From: Macrotrachela quadricornifera
Taxonomy: Eukaryota; Rotifera; Eurotatoria; Philodinida; Philodinidae
Assembly (NCBI GenBank): GCA_022393335.1
Contig: JAJEKB010015297.1
Coordinates: forward strand, 1 to 64,000
Length of the DNA stretch: 64,000 bases
Direction: 5' to 3'
A model generated the notes under the pieces. That model was not told the DNA's origin and made no database searches. It was given only the letters and a program-made list of their open reading frames with translations. Position 1 is the first letter of the stretch. Each line of letters opens with the position of its first letter. The translations under genes and the position numbers were made by a program. This document shows positions 11,094 to 25,280 of the stretch, in pieces.

Positions 11094-12765
11094 GAAAATG
11101 AAACCTAACCTCAACATTTGGTATTACACGTTTTTATATGTTCATACGCTCACTCAGTATAATTATCTTCTATATAATCTAATACTTGTTGATAATCATC
11201 ATTAAGATTGAAACCATCAATTCTTTTTTTTGAAGAGTAATTAATTTATAGAAAGCGAAGAATATTTTTATCGTGATGAATGATACATTCACTAAATTCA
11301 ACAGTTAAAAACGCACATAGTTAAACACAATCACTTTTTTCAACGATTTTTATTTGCGCTGAAACTAAATTTAATCAAGTTTCTTGATAATAGACGAAAA
11401 AATATAGAAAGAAAAAATCAGTATCAAACACTTTATACTTACTTATAAAAAGGTTAATTTTTAATCGAAAGATATATTTATTTTTTAATTAATGATTTAA
11501 AATTTCTCATAAATAAATTAATATTAATAAAAAACACAAATGTTAATGATATATTGACATTTGTAATTAATACTTTATGTATCTATTATTGCTGACAATT
11601 ACATAAAACGCATTCTCTTGATATTCACGTTTTCAAATAATATTAAAGCATGCATTATTGTTTTTTTTTGCATTACAGTCAATAGGATATAAGCTCAAAA
11701 ATAACTGTACGTCATCATTTTAAAGCCTAAATTTGAATAATAGAACTCCAATTCAATATTAATGATAAAGAATATCAGAAATAAATATTATGTACATAAC
11801 GAAAACTATATGTGGATTAAATGTTTTGTATCAATGAATTTTTTCTAGAGAAAAAATAAATGTTAATTTAAAAAAAAAATTTTTTTATCAACCTACACAT
11901 TATTTGATAGATACGCGATGTGATGTATTTTAAAAGTAAAAAGTAAAATGAACTAATAAACGTGATTAAAAGAATAAAAAGCAAAATAAAACAAATTCTT
12001 TCAGAGTATTATGTTTCATTATTAAATCAGTAGAGTGACAGTTTATTCATTTTGATAGTCGTATTATTTCTTCTTATTAGAATTAATGGTAGAAAATCTT
12101 TCAATATAAAAAAAAATGTTATCAAAAAATATTTTCTTGGTACAACTGATTTTTACATTTATTATTGATGAAATATTAGGTAAATATTTTAAAAAAATTA
12201 CTTTTTCTACATATTACATCTAGTTTTATCTATAGAAAATTGTTTATTACTAAACTTTTACGACATTGACAGATTTCAGTTCTAATTCTTCGAATTTTAA
12301 TTTTTAAAATGTTTTTTCTGATTGTGAGGGAGCTGCGCGTATATAATTTATCTGACATGTTGATAAAATGATCAGAATAAACGTGAGAAACATTGAAGAG
12401 AAGCAGAAAAGAAAATACTACTTTGTTGTGTTTAAGATTAGCTTCATTGCTTAGTAATGTGAGAATACCACATGAGCACATTATAAAAGAAAGTTTATGG
12501 AAAAATTTAAAAAAAATTGATTATGAGACTGTACTTTGAAATATCTATGAAAATTATTCTATGGAATAGAAATATGATATTACAAAAAAAATTCTATATA
12601 TATTGTTTACTATGAACATTATAAAATAAAAAAGAGTCGAATAAATATATATTCTTTATTCTTTCAATCTTTGAAATGACAAAACTTAAATTCATGTATC
12701 TTCGATTATTAATTTAAAACTGAAACTCTGGTGTCTCCTGCTAAGTTCAGATAATATCATGTTCT
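11094..12765. other. Intergenic, no gene seen
   Basis: Very AT-rich. On the minus strand about 11155-11250 a 32-codon open stretch (GFNLNDDYQQVLDYIEDN then a stop) resembles a C-terminal coding fragment, without ATG or splice context. The 83-codon ORF at 12230-12481 (minus) has no recognisable domain and I do not call it. Confidence 0.35.
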
Positions 12766-14165
12766 AGCAAGGGGAAACGGCGGATTGTGCACTCACGAGG
12801 CTTTTGGAATTTTCATTGTATTTCGAAATCCCTGATTACTTTATTTCCTAGACTTGTACTTTTCTTTCGAAAGCATCTATGATATCTTAAGTCTTTACTA
12901 GGTGTGTGACATCTCCAGTCCTCCAAGAGCTGGTAGAGGTGTACAGTTCACGCTTATGAGCACTCATATAAATATAAGCGAAGATACTCTTCCATCCTCA
13001 TGTCCTATTATATGAAAGTACCTTCAAGTCCTATATCATGAGGTATTCTTAGATTCACAAGTTCTATTGTACAGAACCTAAGTAAGGGTAGTCATAGCCT
13101 TCTATAGGATATAATTAGCAGAATCGCAGCTGTATGTGTACGCCATTCACTGTATGCTTTGAGGAAGGTTCTCAAGTTGTCGGATGCCAGATCTTGTACG
13201 TAACGAACTCCAATCTTTCCTCGAAAAGCATTGATAATACTTTCTAGGAAATCGATTACTACGCTATTGTAGAAAAGACGTCAATTTGGTATAATCAAAT
13301 CAAAGGAGGTATGCTTCTTCCTAAATTCTTGCGTAACGTCCGGATTATTTAGAACAAATATCTCATAGAAAATACAGTTTTCTATTCTATATTTCTCACA
13401 TAAACTCGATCATAATTGTGCTGCATTCTATCTCAAACTTCGCAATCCCTGCAGGAAATACGTCACACATACATCGATTTCCTGCAAGAAATAGAACAGA
13501 AACAACAGCAATTTTGTACGCTGAAGATGACAGAGCTTCTGTAAAATTTGTACCTAACGTCCCCATTTTCAGAGCCATTCGTGAACCCTGCCCTTCAACA
13601 TCTATCGGCAGCTCTACATAATCCTTACGACTGACAACCTTATTGACAATTTTATGAACCAATTAACACCGAGGACTTTTTTTGCATGAACAAATAATGA
13701 AAATGTCTTTTCTATAATGATTTATGTACCAGCACCGTAGATCAAGACAACTCACTGAGTTCTTTAACTGTAGAATCGAATTATCATCCTGCAGAAAGAC
13801 ACAAAAACACAGGGTCATTTTCGGAATCAATACTCTGACTACAGTAAAGAGATTAGCTCTTGAAGACCTAAGGGTGCCTCCATAGAATGGAACAGGAGGA
13901 CCTAAGGATACTTTCATAGAATAGGAGAAAAGAACTTATGGATACCTCTATATAGCAGCAGTCGAAAACTAATGAATAACTCATAGAATAAGCGATGATG
14001 ACTTATAAGTACTCTCAAAGGATAGCCGTTGATGATATATGGATACCCCCCTAATAGATGCATCGTATTCTTGGGATTCTTATCGTACTCTCAGAATTTT
14101 CAAGGTTTCCATTGTTCTTCGAGGTATTCCAAATTTCGGGAGTCTGCCATTTTCCCTTGTGTTCT
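12766..14165. mobile_element. Foldback-type element with ~34-bp tandem repeats (copy 1)
   Basis: Less AT-rich than its surroundings. The right arm (about 13855-14070) contains about six degenerate tandem copies of a 33-36-bp unit, e.g. around 13893-13925 (acctaaggatactttcatag) and 13998-14033 (cttataagtactctcaaagg). The left arm (about 12945-13085) contains the same unit in inverse orientation (e.g. tatatgaaagtaccttcaag at 13010-13029). The outer ends are weakly inverted: caaggggaaacggcgga near 12768 and, inward from about 14160, acaagggaaaatggcaga. The ~750-bp centre holds a 88-codon minus-strand ORF (13396-13662) with no recognisable domain. The same unit recurs at 52.8-53.2 kb. Ends and target duplication are not resolved. 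Confidence 0.55.
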
Positions 14166-14412
14166 AGCCATATTGAAATAAATAATATTTAGTACAGCAG
14201 TTGATAAAGAATATTTGATAGATAGGAATACCAACTACAAATGTTTACTACATCGATAGTATTCATAATTGTATCTGTTAAGACTCTTTGAAATATCGAC
14301 AGAGTCTAATTAAGTTGAATAGTTTTGTCTCGTTCTTCTTCATTAAGAAAAAATCTCTATATTTGATACAAATTTTGTTCGTATCACTTAATAAATATAA
14401 TGTATATTTTAG

Positions 14413-17400
14413 TATTTTCTTTCAATCAACCCAAGTTTTGTCCAGTTGTATCGTGGCAGACAAATGGAACGACCTTTGCAAATAGCACTATGATTGGACA
14501 CATTCCTATTGGTATGTTTATCGATGTTAACAACACAATCTATGTAAATGATCGACACAACAATCGAATCCAGATATGGTACGAAGGTGATGTCGAACCA
14601 TCAACAGTTGTCATCATAAATTTGAATTTTTCCATTGGTATCTTTGTTACAAATAATGGAGATATTTATCTAGACAATGGTCTATACAATGGTCATGTTG
14701 ATAAATGGTCTAAAAGTTCGAACACTAGTGTACCAGTAATGTATGTCGATGGAAGTTGTTTTGGATTGTTTGTTGATAATAATAATAATTTGTACTGTTC
14801 TTTGCCCAGCTATAACCGAGTTGTCAAGCAATCACTTGATAATGATATTAATATGACAATAGCAATTGCTGGAAATGGCACCTGTCAACAAGCATCAAAT
14901 ACGCTTTGCCATCCTACTCAAATTTTTGTTGATATTAACTTCAATTTATACGTGGTGGATTTTGGAAATGATCGAATTCAACTTTTCGAACCAGAAAAAG
15001 TAGATGGAAGAACATTAGTAGGAAAAGATACATCAGAAAATATAAGATTAAATCGTCCGACTGACATCAAGATCGATGCTGATGGTAATTTATTTATTGT
15101 CGATAAAAATAATCATCGTATTTTACGCTTCGGATCTAATGGATTACATTGTATAATTGGATGTTCAAGTAGCTTTGGTACAAAATCTGATCAACTGAAT
15201 TCACCATATGGTATCGCTTTTGATACCTATGGCAATATATTTGTTCTTGATGAAGGCAATGACAGAATTCAAAAGTTTCTCTTGGCAAAAAATACTTGCC
15301 GTAAGTCTAGTTAATGAAATAACAGTTCTCCTTATAAATTTTCTAATCTTTTATTTCAATAATTATTTTTGCATATCATCATTTCTGCAGATTAACATAG
15401 GTATATCATCGTCCCGAGTGTGTTAATACTTGTCGGAGTAAATATTTGAAAAGTTATTTAAACGTAATGAATTAGATATGACACACATATTCCTGTAGGT
15501 GTTTCTCAAGTTGAATGTGATTTATATTGTTCTTGATTTTCTTTCTAGTATCATAGAATAAAGCACTTAAAATAATTTCATAGTCGATTTAACTTTACTG
15601 ATGTGATTGTTGAGGAGAATAATCGAACGATTGGACACGATCATTTTTATATTTTGACTTTTTTTATTATATAGTGCCTTACAATCAACCAAAAATCTGT
15701 CCAAATGCAACATGGAATGAGCATGGAATTACTTATGTGAATAAAAGCATTGTTAATGACGTAACTCGTGGTATTTTTATCGATTCTAATGATACACTCT
15801 ACGTAGCTGTACATAGTAAAAATCAAATTATAATACGATTTGAAAAAAGTATTGATCCAGTGCAACATTTAAATGCTACACTATTTGATTACACTAGTCT
15901 GTTTGTTTCTATTAATGGTGATATTTATTTTTCGAATGGTGAAGAAACAGGTCGAGTTGAACGATGGATAAAGAATTCAATGAGTATCGTACTGGTAGCA
16001 TACTTTTCAGGCAATTGTTTTGGATTATTTATTGACAATAATAATACACTCTACTGTTCCCTTCTATTTAAACATCGAGTCGATAAGATATCATTGATTG
16101 AAAATACTAATATAATAACAACGGTAGCAGGAACGAATTTTGAAGGATCAGCATCAGATGAACTATCTAAACCTTGGGGAATTTTTATTGACACTAATTT
16201 TAATTTATATGTAGCTGATAGTGGAAACAATCGAATTCAACGTTTTCGACCAGGAGAAACCAATGGAACAACAGTAGCAGGAAATGGAATTCCAAATAAT
16301 CTAATATTGAAACTTCCCACAGATATTGTTATGGATGCTGATGGGTACTTATTCATTGCTGACAATAGACATCGTCGTATTATTCGATCTGGATACAATG
16401 AATATCAATGTGTAGCTGGATGTATAAATAGTAGTGATTCAACATCAAATGAACTAAAAGACGCATATGCTCTTCGTTTTGATAGTTACGGAAATATTTA
16501 TGTTTCTGACGAATATAATTATCGAATACAAAAGTTTACTTTAACAACGAATTTTTGTGGTGAGTTTAATCAAAAATTATCTATTAAAAAATATCTTGTA
16601 CAATTTAATATTAGTTCGATGTTTATCAATAGGAAATATATCGAAGTTAAAATGATTATTTAATTATAATAATATATAAAAATTATTTTCTACATCAGTC
16701 CTTTAAATTTCATCTAAATTTACATTGTAGTATAAGATTCGAATAGAAATATATATGAAATCAATTAATGTCTTATATGACAAAGAAAATTTCTAAAATT
16801 ACTCTAGAAAATGAATATTTTCTTTTCATATAGAAACTTCGATCACAACGATTTCACCTAATGAACATATAACAAGCAGTTCATTTGTCACTCATAAACA
16901 AGGTATGTTACAAAATAATCAACATTTTTAATACTTTCTCGATATTGATGACAGTATAAATTACTAAAAAATTATTTTATCTTTGAGAAGATTTTTTGAT
17001 CAAATTCTTTTTAAAATTAGATAAGTTATAATTTAAAATGATTATAATAGAAAACTGCACTGATCTTTCCTACGAAAAATCTTATGTTATTCGAAGTCTA
17101 TAGTAATAACCACTATCATAGAATATATAAATTATATATTTTTTATTTTAAAGAATTATCAATATTTTTAACACCACCTACGTGTAAAAATACAAAATAC
17201 ATTGGTTTCAATTGCAGTATCTTTAATACTCCGTGTGAGATGCTTAAACCATGCCAACATGCGGGAACATGTAATAACATTCATACTAATCATTATGATT
17301 ATACATGCTCATGTGTATCTGGCTTCAGTGGTACTAATTGTGAAATCGATCATCGACCTTGTAAACCATATACTTGTTTGAATCATGGTACACATTTCTT

Positions 17401-17929
17401 TTACTTTACATAGTTAAATCAATACTATATTTGTTTGTTTTTTCTAGGTATATGTAATGAAACATCAAATACAACATTTAATTGCATATGTAATGATGGT
17501 TGGCAAGGTATTAATTGTGAATCAATGATAAATTATTGTGATAATATAACATGTATGAATAATGGTGTTTGTCGACCATTATTACTTAATTATACATGTG
17601 AATGTCTTGGAAATAGTTATTCTGGTCGTTATTGTGATATAGTTTCGAAAAAAATTATTATTTATAAAATTGTTTCAAAATCATTTGCATATGTTGCAAT
17701 TATTGCTATGATAAGTGTGGCTCTATTTGTTATTGTAATGGATATATTAAAATATTGTTTTGGTATTGATCCAACACGTGAAGAATTAGAAAGAATTCGA
17801 CGAAAAAAACAAGCACAAAAAAGAAAACATCCTGTTATTCAACGATTTATTTATGTTAATGCTCCATTACCATCATCTGAAGAATCAATTTCAATTAATA
17901 AACAGACAACCGTCTTAAAATCTGCATAG
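14413..17929 (+). CDS. NHL six-blade propeller (x2), EGF (x3), single-pass membrane protein; 5' end not found
   Basis: Five exons found: 14413-15300, 15675-16559, 16834-16902, 17154-17387, 17448-17929 (stop TAG). All four introns are phase 1 with GT-AG ends; the encoded part is 852 aa. Each of the first two exons encodes one whole propeller of six NHL-like blades (e.g. PTDIKIDADGNLFIVDKNNH and PTDIVMDADGYLFIADNRH), preceded by QPKxCPxxxW. The third is a short Ser/Thr linker. The last two carry three EGF-like modules (e.g. CNDGWQGINCE), then a membrane helix near FAYVAIIAMISVALFVIVM and a basic cytoplasmic tail. The protein should be a surface protein with an extracellular interaction part. 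A signal-peptide exon must lie upstream of 14413 because the first exon begins in phase 1 after an AG; the ATG at 14400 is an alternative but gives no proper signal peptide. Confidence 0.8.
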
Positions 17930-19211
17930 AAATAGAGTATGAACCTTTTCAACGTGTCAATAGTAAGGTCAAATCGATCAGGCATACTGCCTATTTTGCA
18001 GAATAATTTGATAACTACGATGACCATTGAGATAGAGAAGAAGGTGAAATGACTTCTACAGTTCTATTTCATTTGTTTTTATGACAGTGTTAATTAGACA
18101 AAAGTGCCATTTCTATTTATTTCACTAAACTCAAAAGGAAAAAAGCTACGTATATAAAAAGCTATTTTTAAACGCCACATAAAGGGTGGCCCAGAAGTCC
18201 TGTCTCGATTTAGATAATTCATTTTTTTTTAATATTAAAACATATATTTATTAAAAATTTGGTTCTATAATAAAAAGATGCAGTAAACGATGCTCTACAA
18301 AGTACTACCTAAACTTTAATTTCGGATCTTCAGTCAAGTCACTGTGAACTTTTTGAAAGGCATTTAATTTAATAGTAAATACTTTCGTCGATATTATAGA
18401 TTACACAATATGCCTTCGAAATCTCTCTTGTCTGTGAGTAGGAAAAGATTTTGTTATGGAATGTTTTTCACAATTATTAATTTTGTAACTTATATATCTC
18501 GGAAACAGAGCAATGAAAGAAAATATTTTTTTTACCAATTGATAGTTTATGGAGTTCTCTGAAAATCTTGCTTTATTTTTCTACGAATAGATCAAAAAAT
18601 GACCTAAGGGAAAGTAAAGAATTAATAAAAAAACATAAAGTCTTATTATTTGAATATATTTATGCGTCATATGCACCATTAAATTAGTTTTGCTCTTGAA
18701 TGTTAACCACGATCTCTTTATATCTTTTAATAAGATTTCTTCTTAGATTATTTGTCAGAGACTATCATGAGAACGAGTTGCGAGTCTTTTTTTTGTCTTA
18801 TATTACAATAATTTTATATATTATTAAATATTCTATGGCGGAATATGCCTCATATATGAAAGAAAAGTACATTTCCAGTTGTGTTATCATAGCTTATTTA
18901 TATAGAGCATGTAAAAATATTTTTCCAGAGAATAACGCTATTATTTTAAATAGCATCCATACAAAATCGAAGCGCATCAAAAATGAGATTAATCGATGTT
19001 ACATAGTAAAGATTATGACGATCTTTTAACATTGAATTGAGAAATTAAACTTAAATGAAATGTTATCGATTTTGAATAGAATCTATCGGGTGTACTAGAT
19101 AATAAATCTTTATTATTTATTTATTTTTAATATAAACAACATAGATAAATAAATCATTAGTGTGTATATTGAATAAACAAAACAATAGTTCTGATTATAT
19201 ATCTTTAGAAA
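17930..19211. other. Intergenic; possible single end of a DNA transposon
   Basis: At 18183-18212 the sequence agggtggcccagaagtcctg resembles the end of a Tc1/mariner-class element (pattern recall), but no inverted partner was found within the window. The ORF at 18700-19029 has no recognisable domain. The rest is AT-rich. Confidence 0.3.
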
Positions 19212-20251
19212 TTATGGTGTGACTTGATTGTTAATTATTCTTGGTTGTCGTTTACACCGATTAAAATGAATTTTAAATAATACATAAATCAATTGACGAC
19301 GAAATCGTTCTGATACACAGATATATATATAAAATGGACACTAAAATAATATTAAAAAAAAAAGAAAATTCAATTTAAATTTATCATTGATGTATTACTT
19401 ACTGCAAAATATAAATAAGATATAGTAAGAGTTATATTATAACTTAATTGAATTTGTGCTTTAACAAATGAATCATTAATGAAATTTATATTTAATTGAA
19501 AAACATCAACAATAATAAAAGGTATAATAACAAAACAATCAACAATAATTTGTGTTAAAATCATTACTGTTAATTGTTTATCTAATTCTCGTCGAACAAG
19601 TGGTAAGGCATAATAAGCTATTTGTTTGATATTTATATAAGCCATTAATCCAAATAAAATTGATATAGAAACAGGTAAAAAACCCCAAAGTATAAGTATG
19701 AGAAAATAAGCACGATACTGTAAATAAATAGTATTAGTCATAGTACAAGTAACTATACCTGTATTAGATGATAGAATATGATTATTAAAAATTAAATATG
19801 GAATTCCATGTAATATCCATATAATAGTAAATAGGATAATTAAACGTTGAGCAAATTTAATATTACAATATTTTCGAAGACGAGGTTGAGAACATGTTGC
19901 ACAATATTGATCGATTACACCCAAACAAAAACATGTCCATGATATTGAACTACAAACTGTAGCAATATATCCACGTAATTTACAATATATAAGTGAATAT
20001 TCACTTCCATCACTATTATATATCGTAATCATAATACGTGAAAGTATACCAGTAAATAATTGACCAAGATTTACAACAGACATAATTGTTAAATAAAAAG
20101 CACATGAATTTTGACGAAATGTATGTAAACTAATAAATACAATTATATTAAGAATTCCACCTAATACACCTGCAAGTAATATTGTTGTACCAACATAAAT
20201 AATTATTCGTTTTCCAATATATGTGTATAAATTAATTATTGATGTTGACAT
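19212..20251 (-). CDS. Rhodopsin-like 7TM receptor, two exons
   Basis: Exons 19403-20251 and 19212-19340 (minus), intron 62 bp, phase 0, GTAAGT donor; 978 bp, 325 aa. Seven hydrophobic helices are visible. Class A landmarks: N35 in TM1 (GGILNIIVF), the conserved C90 at the top of TM3, a partner Cys in loop 2 (VTCTMTN), W in TM4, and a TM7 ending CPFYIYICVSERFRRQL that leads into helix 8. The DRY motif at the end of TM3 is DQY (residues 114-116, IDQYCATC), so the arginine is missing. It is a plasma-membrane receptor of an expanded, divergent family; the ligand is unknown. The last exon carries the end of TM7 and the tail, so stopping at the exon-1 ORF would truncate the receptor. It is a clear paralogue of the receptor at 40290-41354, with the intron in the same place. 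Confidence 0.85.
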
Positions 20252-22203
20252 TATGATTTATTTTTATGTGATAAGATAAAAATTTCCTTAGTTTTTTTTA
20301 TTTAATATTTGTTAAAAAGAAAAATTTTGGTTATTCATAATTAAAGATTTGCCTTTAACCATATAATATGACTTTGTAATTCAACCAATAAAAAATTTCC
20401 CTAGAATATTATCTTATAATACTTTTAATTAAATTTCTTTTATCATTTTCTTTTGAAGAAATTAATTATACGTAATAATACTTTGCGTTGATAATAAAAG
20501 ATTTATATGAATAACTTTAGATTTATGAAAATTTGAAAGCATAAATAATAATATAATAGGTATAAAGAACGAGACAAAATAAAATAGTTAATCGTTTGAA
20601 GTTTGGAGTTATTTTTATATAGTAAAAAAGGTCAAAAAAGGGCTGAATGGCAAATCAGCTTTATAATAATTTTTGGACTTGAAATGTCGATTATTTCATA
20701 CTAAACGGAGAGTTTCTAACTGTAACAATGACGAAAATTGCTCAACTTATCAAGCATTGAAGATATTTAAAAAATTGCAATATTATTGTTTTAAAATTTA
20801 TCAGAGTTTATATATGTTTGGCTTGTTTTAATTTTCTTTTAGTTAATTAAACATTGATAATAGAATGAATTCAATTTTGTTCTCTTGTTTTTCTTTTTTA
20901 CACTTTTTCTAATCAATAAATAAAATGAATTGGATAGAATGACATTTTACATGGTCATATTGTGCGTTTCAATTATATTTTTCTTAGGCTAATTCCGAAT
21001 TTTTACCATGCTTTATGATTAGACTACGAATATTTACTTAGTCGACTGAAATATTGGATAATAGTACATAAATTCAAATAACTGATTATTATTTGAAAAA
21101 CGAAGGAGACACTATCTAATTTCATATCTTTTCTTCTTTTATTCTATATAGAATGTTCGTTTTTGATTCTATCTATATAAGTAACGAAGCTATAATAAAT
21201 TCAAACGAAATTTTCCTTGATCTGTTCGATTATTTTAATGATATCAGTCCTTCTTCGTATATTGTACAGTTTCAATTTTCGTCGGACACTTTTGTTTTAC
21301 ATACAATTTTGATTTTAATAGCTCTTACTAGAACAGTCAAACTATTATCACTACACAATTAATAACTTACCATCATAGTTTATCTACATAGTACAACCAA
21401 GTTTTTATTAATGAAAGTCTTAAATTAAACTATCTGCCACACTATGCAAAAGTTAAAAGATGTTCAATTTATTACATAGAAACAAGTATCTATTATTACA
21501 TTGATATATCAAAGTGATGATGCTAAGATTTTATGTATATATTTGCTTTTGTACGAGAAAATATTTTTGAGCTAGAATGATAAAAGCGTTTAGGATTCGA
21601 AATTTATTCAAATCGAATATTGATAATATTGGGACATGCTGCATACGAAACTATGAGAGCTGACAGATATATACATGATTGAGTATTTTACATTTCAATT
21701 TCTTTGTTTCATTGATTGTGGAATTCTAAAAGAAGGTCAAGTTAGTATATTTTATCATCGATTGAAAACCTATTGTGAAACACATTTTCTATTCACTACT
21801 CATATTGTAATACTTTGAAAAATTTCAACAGATGCTTTTCTTTCTTTGCAATATTTACAGTGGAATATGGTGATGCATGTACTCTTATCTATGATATATG
21901 TGTATGAAAGATCCATAGAAATGAATAGATAAAGCTAACATGTTTCAGCAATCGCTTAGATATAAGTAATGCAAAGTTAAAGTCATCTAATGACGTACGT
22001 TATCACGTCAAAATGCATCGAACTTAGCTATTCATTTCAGCGAATTTGTTATACCTATTTTTCAGCGAAAAGACTATATATTATATCATATTTTACGATA
22101 AATCTCAGAAAGAAAAAAAAGGCGTCTACTGATATTTTTCAAAGTAATATAATACGAGTGGTATGTTTTGTTTTTTAATAAGCATTTGAAACTATTACAG
22201 AAA
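20252..22203. other. Intergenic with a possible F-box fragment
   Basis: The 69-codon plus-strand ORF at 21153-21362 contains NEIFLDLFDYFNDI (about 21205-21246), which resembles the first helix of bdelloid F-box domains. The following sequence does not continue the domain and there is no leucine-rich part, so at best it is a fragment. Nothing else is seen. Confidence 0.3.
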
Positions 22204-23961
22204 ATGAGAAGACTATTCGAGTTTATTTTTATTATTGCATTTTCATCTACAATTGCCTTGGATTTTAAGACAAACTTCCAAACAAAACAAGGTAAATTTA
22301 TTTGTAACGAACATCGTGCATGAAAAATGCGATAGCAAAAATAGGAACCTATAGTAATGGTAATGGTTGTTTTTCCGATCAAAAATAGATATTTTACTAG
22401 ATTTTTAAGCTTAGAAATGATTAAATTTTTATTAATTAACAAAAAATTTTGCTTTGATTTGAATATATGAGTCTTTAGATAGAATTCCTTAACACAACAA
22501 AAGTGATTAAGCACTATTATTTTTCAAATATGATGATTCGTAAAAAATTTGAGATTCTAGTAGAAACAAATATGCTTATTCTTTCATTTTAAAAATTTCT
22601 GTATTACCAAATTAGATTGTCCAATATGTGAGTTGGATGATAAATTCAATTCTCAAACGAACTATACATGCTTTACTATGGGACTTGCTGGTCTGACAAT
22701 ATGCACATGCCCTGATGGACAGTATATGGTGAACTCACGATGCAGTAAGTATTATAAAAAAAAACATATTTTTGTTATTTAGATTTACCAAGTTAGAAAT
22801 TGAATAAATAACAATAAAATCTTGATTTTCAGAAGAACTTGAGATATTTAGTTTAAGAGATAATTTCAATTATAATCTACTCATATCTTAATATTGAATA
22901 AATAACTGTTCGGTTACTGAAAACCAGAAATGTTTTAAGTAATCGAAAAGTTCCTAATTTAAATTTTACTTAGTTACCAAATCTATTTTGAACAACTAAG
23001 GTAAAGAATGTAGGAAAGGCAACGCTTACTCTGAAACAGTGTTTTCCGGGACATTTTTAATTGTAATCTCTCACTCCTCATTCATTCTTCAATAGATACA
23101 GAATAAATTATATTTTTTAGGATTATGTGATAGACCAAACATATGTGGTTCTGGTGGTAATACGCATTGTTCAGAAAATCCAACTACATATCCACCTGGA
23201 TATGCATGCTTTTGTCCAAATAATCAATTCACATTTAATAAGCCATGTTCAGGTATAATCAAATTTTTGTCCATTCTTTTATATGAGGTCAAACTAGTGA
23301 ATACCTTTTTTTTCCTAAAGATCTGCCAACTACAACTGAAAAAATAACAACTACAACATCGATACATCCTATTCTAACGCCGAATGACTATCTATCCCAA
23401 ATCAGTAAAATAATCAATGTGACAGAAAATGGACAGCTTGCAGAACGAAATCACACAGCATCTTATGGTCCTGGCGGTGGAGCTCGTGGTGTTACATTAA
23501 GATCTATTGGTATTCATAGAGTAAGATTTCGTATTGAACGAATGTATCTGAATAGAAAAATGTTTATTGGTATTCAATCATCCAATGCACCCTATTGTTT
23601 TTATCCCAGCTATGAAGAAGTTGGATATCCATATAATACGTGGGGAGAACTACGTTGTGGCATTACACCAGCATCAGGATGGTTTGCTAATAATTCTATT
23701 GCTATGCATGGTAAAATCTATGACAGTTCAAATCCAGTTGGATCAGAATATACTGGTAGCTATGAACAATATTATATGACAAATGATATTGTAACATTAA
23801 CTATAAATTGTGAAGAAGCCACATTAACATTAAAAAATGAACGTACTAATAAGGAATATCAAATGTTTATTGATGATTATGCAAATTCTCAGAGTAGATT
23901 ACCTTGGAAATTATATATTAATCTATATTATCCAGGTGATAGAATGAGATTTCTACCATAA
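22204..23961 (+). CDS. Secreted Cys-rich (EGF-like) protein with a beta-sandwich-like C-terminal domain, four exons
   Basis: Exons 22204-22291, 22616-22744, 23121-23252, 23321-23961; all introns phase 1, GT-AG; 990 bp, 329 aa. Exon 1 encodes a signal peptide (MRRLFEFIFIIAFSSTIAL). Exons 2 and 3 each encode a small cysteine-rich module with EGF-like spacing (CPICELDD...CTCPDGQ and CDRPNICGSGG...CFCPNNQF). Exon 4 begins with a Thr-rich linker (PTTTEKITTTTS) and continues as a ~165-aa domain with HRVRFRIERMYLNRKMFIGI, LTINCEEATLTL and LPWKLYINLYYPGDRMRFL; this pattern recalls SPRY-like or related beta-sandwich domains of bdelloid secreted proteins, but the assignment is tentative. No membrane helix follows, so it is probably exported. 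The ATG is chosen because it opens the signal peptide. Only the last exon is obvious without splicing. Confidence 0.75.
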
Positions 23962-25280
23962 AAAGATGATTAAAATATTTGTATGATGTGTAATGTTTGA
24001 ATTATTTTTATGGAAAGCAGTTTTTGAAAATTTTCATTAAAAAAAAATTGAACTTACAATCATTTTTTGTCATGGAAGACTATCAGAATCCTCTTTCATA
24101 GTTCATGTGTCAAACTTGTTAAAGGAACATAGACGATAATAAGACGAGAAATAAGGATAAAAATAAAATTATGAACCTTATAGGCTCACCTATGGGAGTC
24201 ATGGATATTCTAGTAGGACGTCGAACTCAACAGATTTCCGATTCTTATTACTTTCTGACTAGTCAACCAGATTTCGAGACAAACGAACCGCAGATCCAAG
24301 CTCAGTACTCTCGAAAGCCCTTGGATATATATCATGAGCTGGCTCACCATATGCTGCTCACTAATTCTTCGATACTACCGAATGGTGCAATCGCATTGGT
24401 CAGATATATAGGTGGCTTTTTTTCGACAAATGTAGCTGTTGATTTTCTTCTATATGGGAGCATGATTTCTGGAAAGTTTAGTTACACTTGCTTGTACAAT
24501 GTCGAAAAATATAAAGAGCAGATAGACAAATAAACAACGCTTTTTCTTCATATAAAACGATTTTCGAAATTTTCAGGAATTGTTTTATTAAGCTGAATAA
24601 AACTTCTGTTTGCACTGGCAAATATTTTGAACGGATAACAGAGAAGTTTTGATATTTTCTAAAATCTTTTCTTTCTGAAATCTGAACATATTTCTCCTAA
24701 TAGGATTATAGATGACCGCGATCGTGAATGAGAATCGTTTACGTAATTCTGACATGAGACTTTGTCTACAGAAAGATCTTAGCTAGACTAGCTTGCAAAA
24801 AACATTCAGAACCTTTTAGCAAACTCTCTTCGAGATATGAAAATTTCAAGAAATGGCATGATACATAGACTATCTATAAGAAAGTTTATATCTTAGAATC
24901 TTCCTATTTCGAAGAGATTTTGTTAAAAATTTTTGAAATTCTTTTACAATCTAGTATAGCTAACATCTTTATATGGACAAAATTTCACTAAACTTTCGAT
25001 ATTATACTAGGAATAAGATATGGGTCCCAATTCTTTTTACAGTAAATATAGTTCTCTAAAGTCTAAAATATACACTAAATTCTAACTTGAAAACGCTCTG
25101 ATACCTGTGTATGTAGCCTCATGTTTCAATATTTAACATTTTTTTCCCTTTATTTTATTTATTGCATATATATGTGTTGTAAGATAAATATGAAAGATAA
25201 GAACAATATAATTTATATAAATACTTGGCTTGTGTTGCACAAAAAAACCTGTGATACGTGCACATAGAATATCTTCAACT
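23962..25280. other. Intergenic with one doubtful 120-codon ORF
   Basis: A plus-strand ORF at 24171-24533 (120 codons) is the only candidate. It contains YHELAHH at about residues 54-60, formally an HExxH zinc-protease motif, but no third ligand or flanking protease features are visible, and there is no support for expression. It could be a fragment of a lost gene. The rest is AT-rich without visible structure. Confidence 0.3.

Noticed and set aside
13396..13662. 88-codon minus-strand ORF with ordinary amino-acid composition
   Set aside because: Lies inside the foldback element, no recognisable domain, and overlaps an ORF on the other strand.
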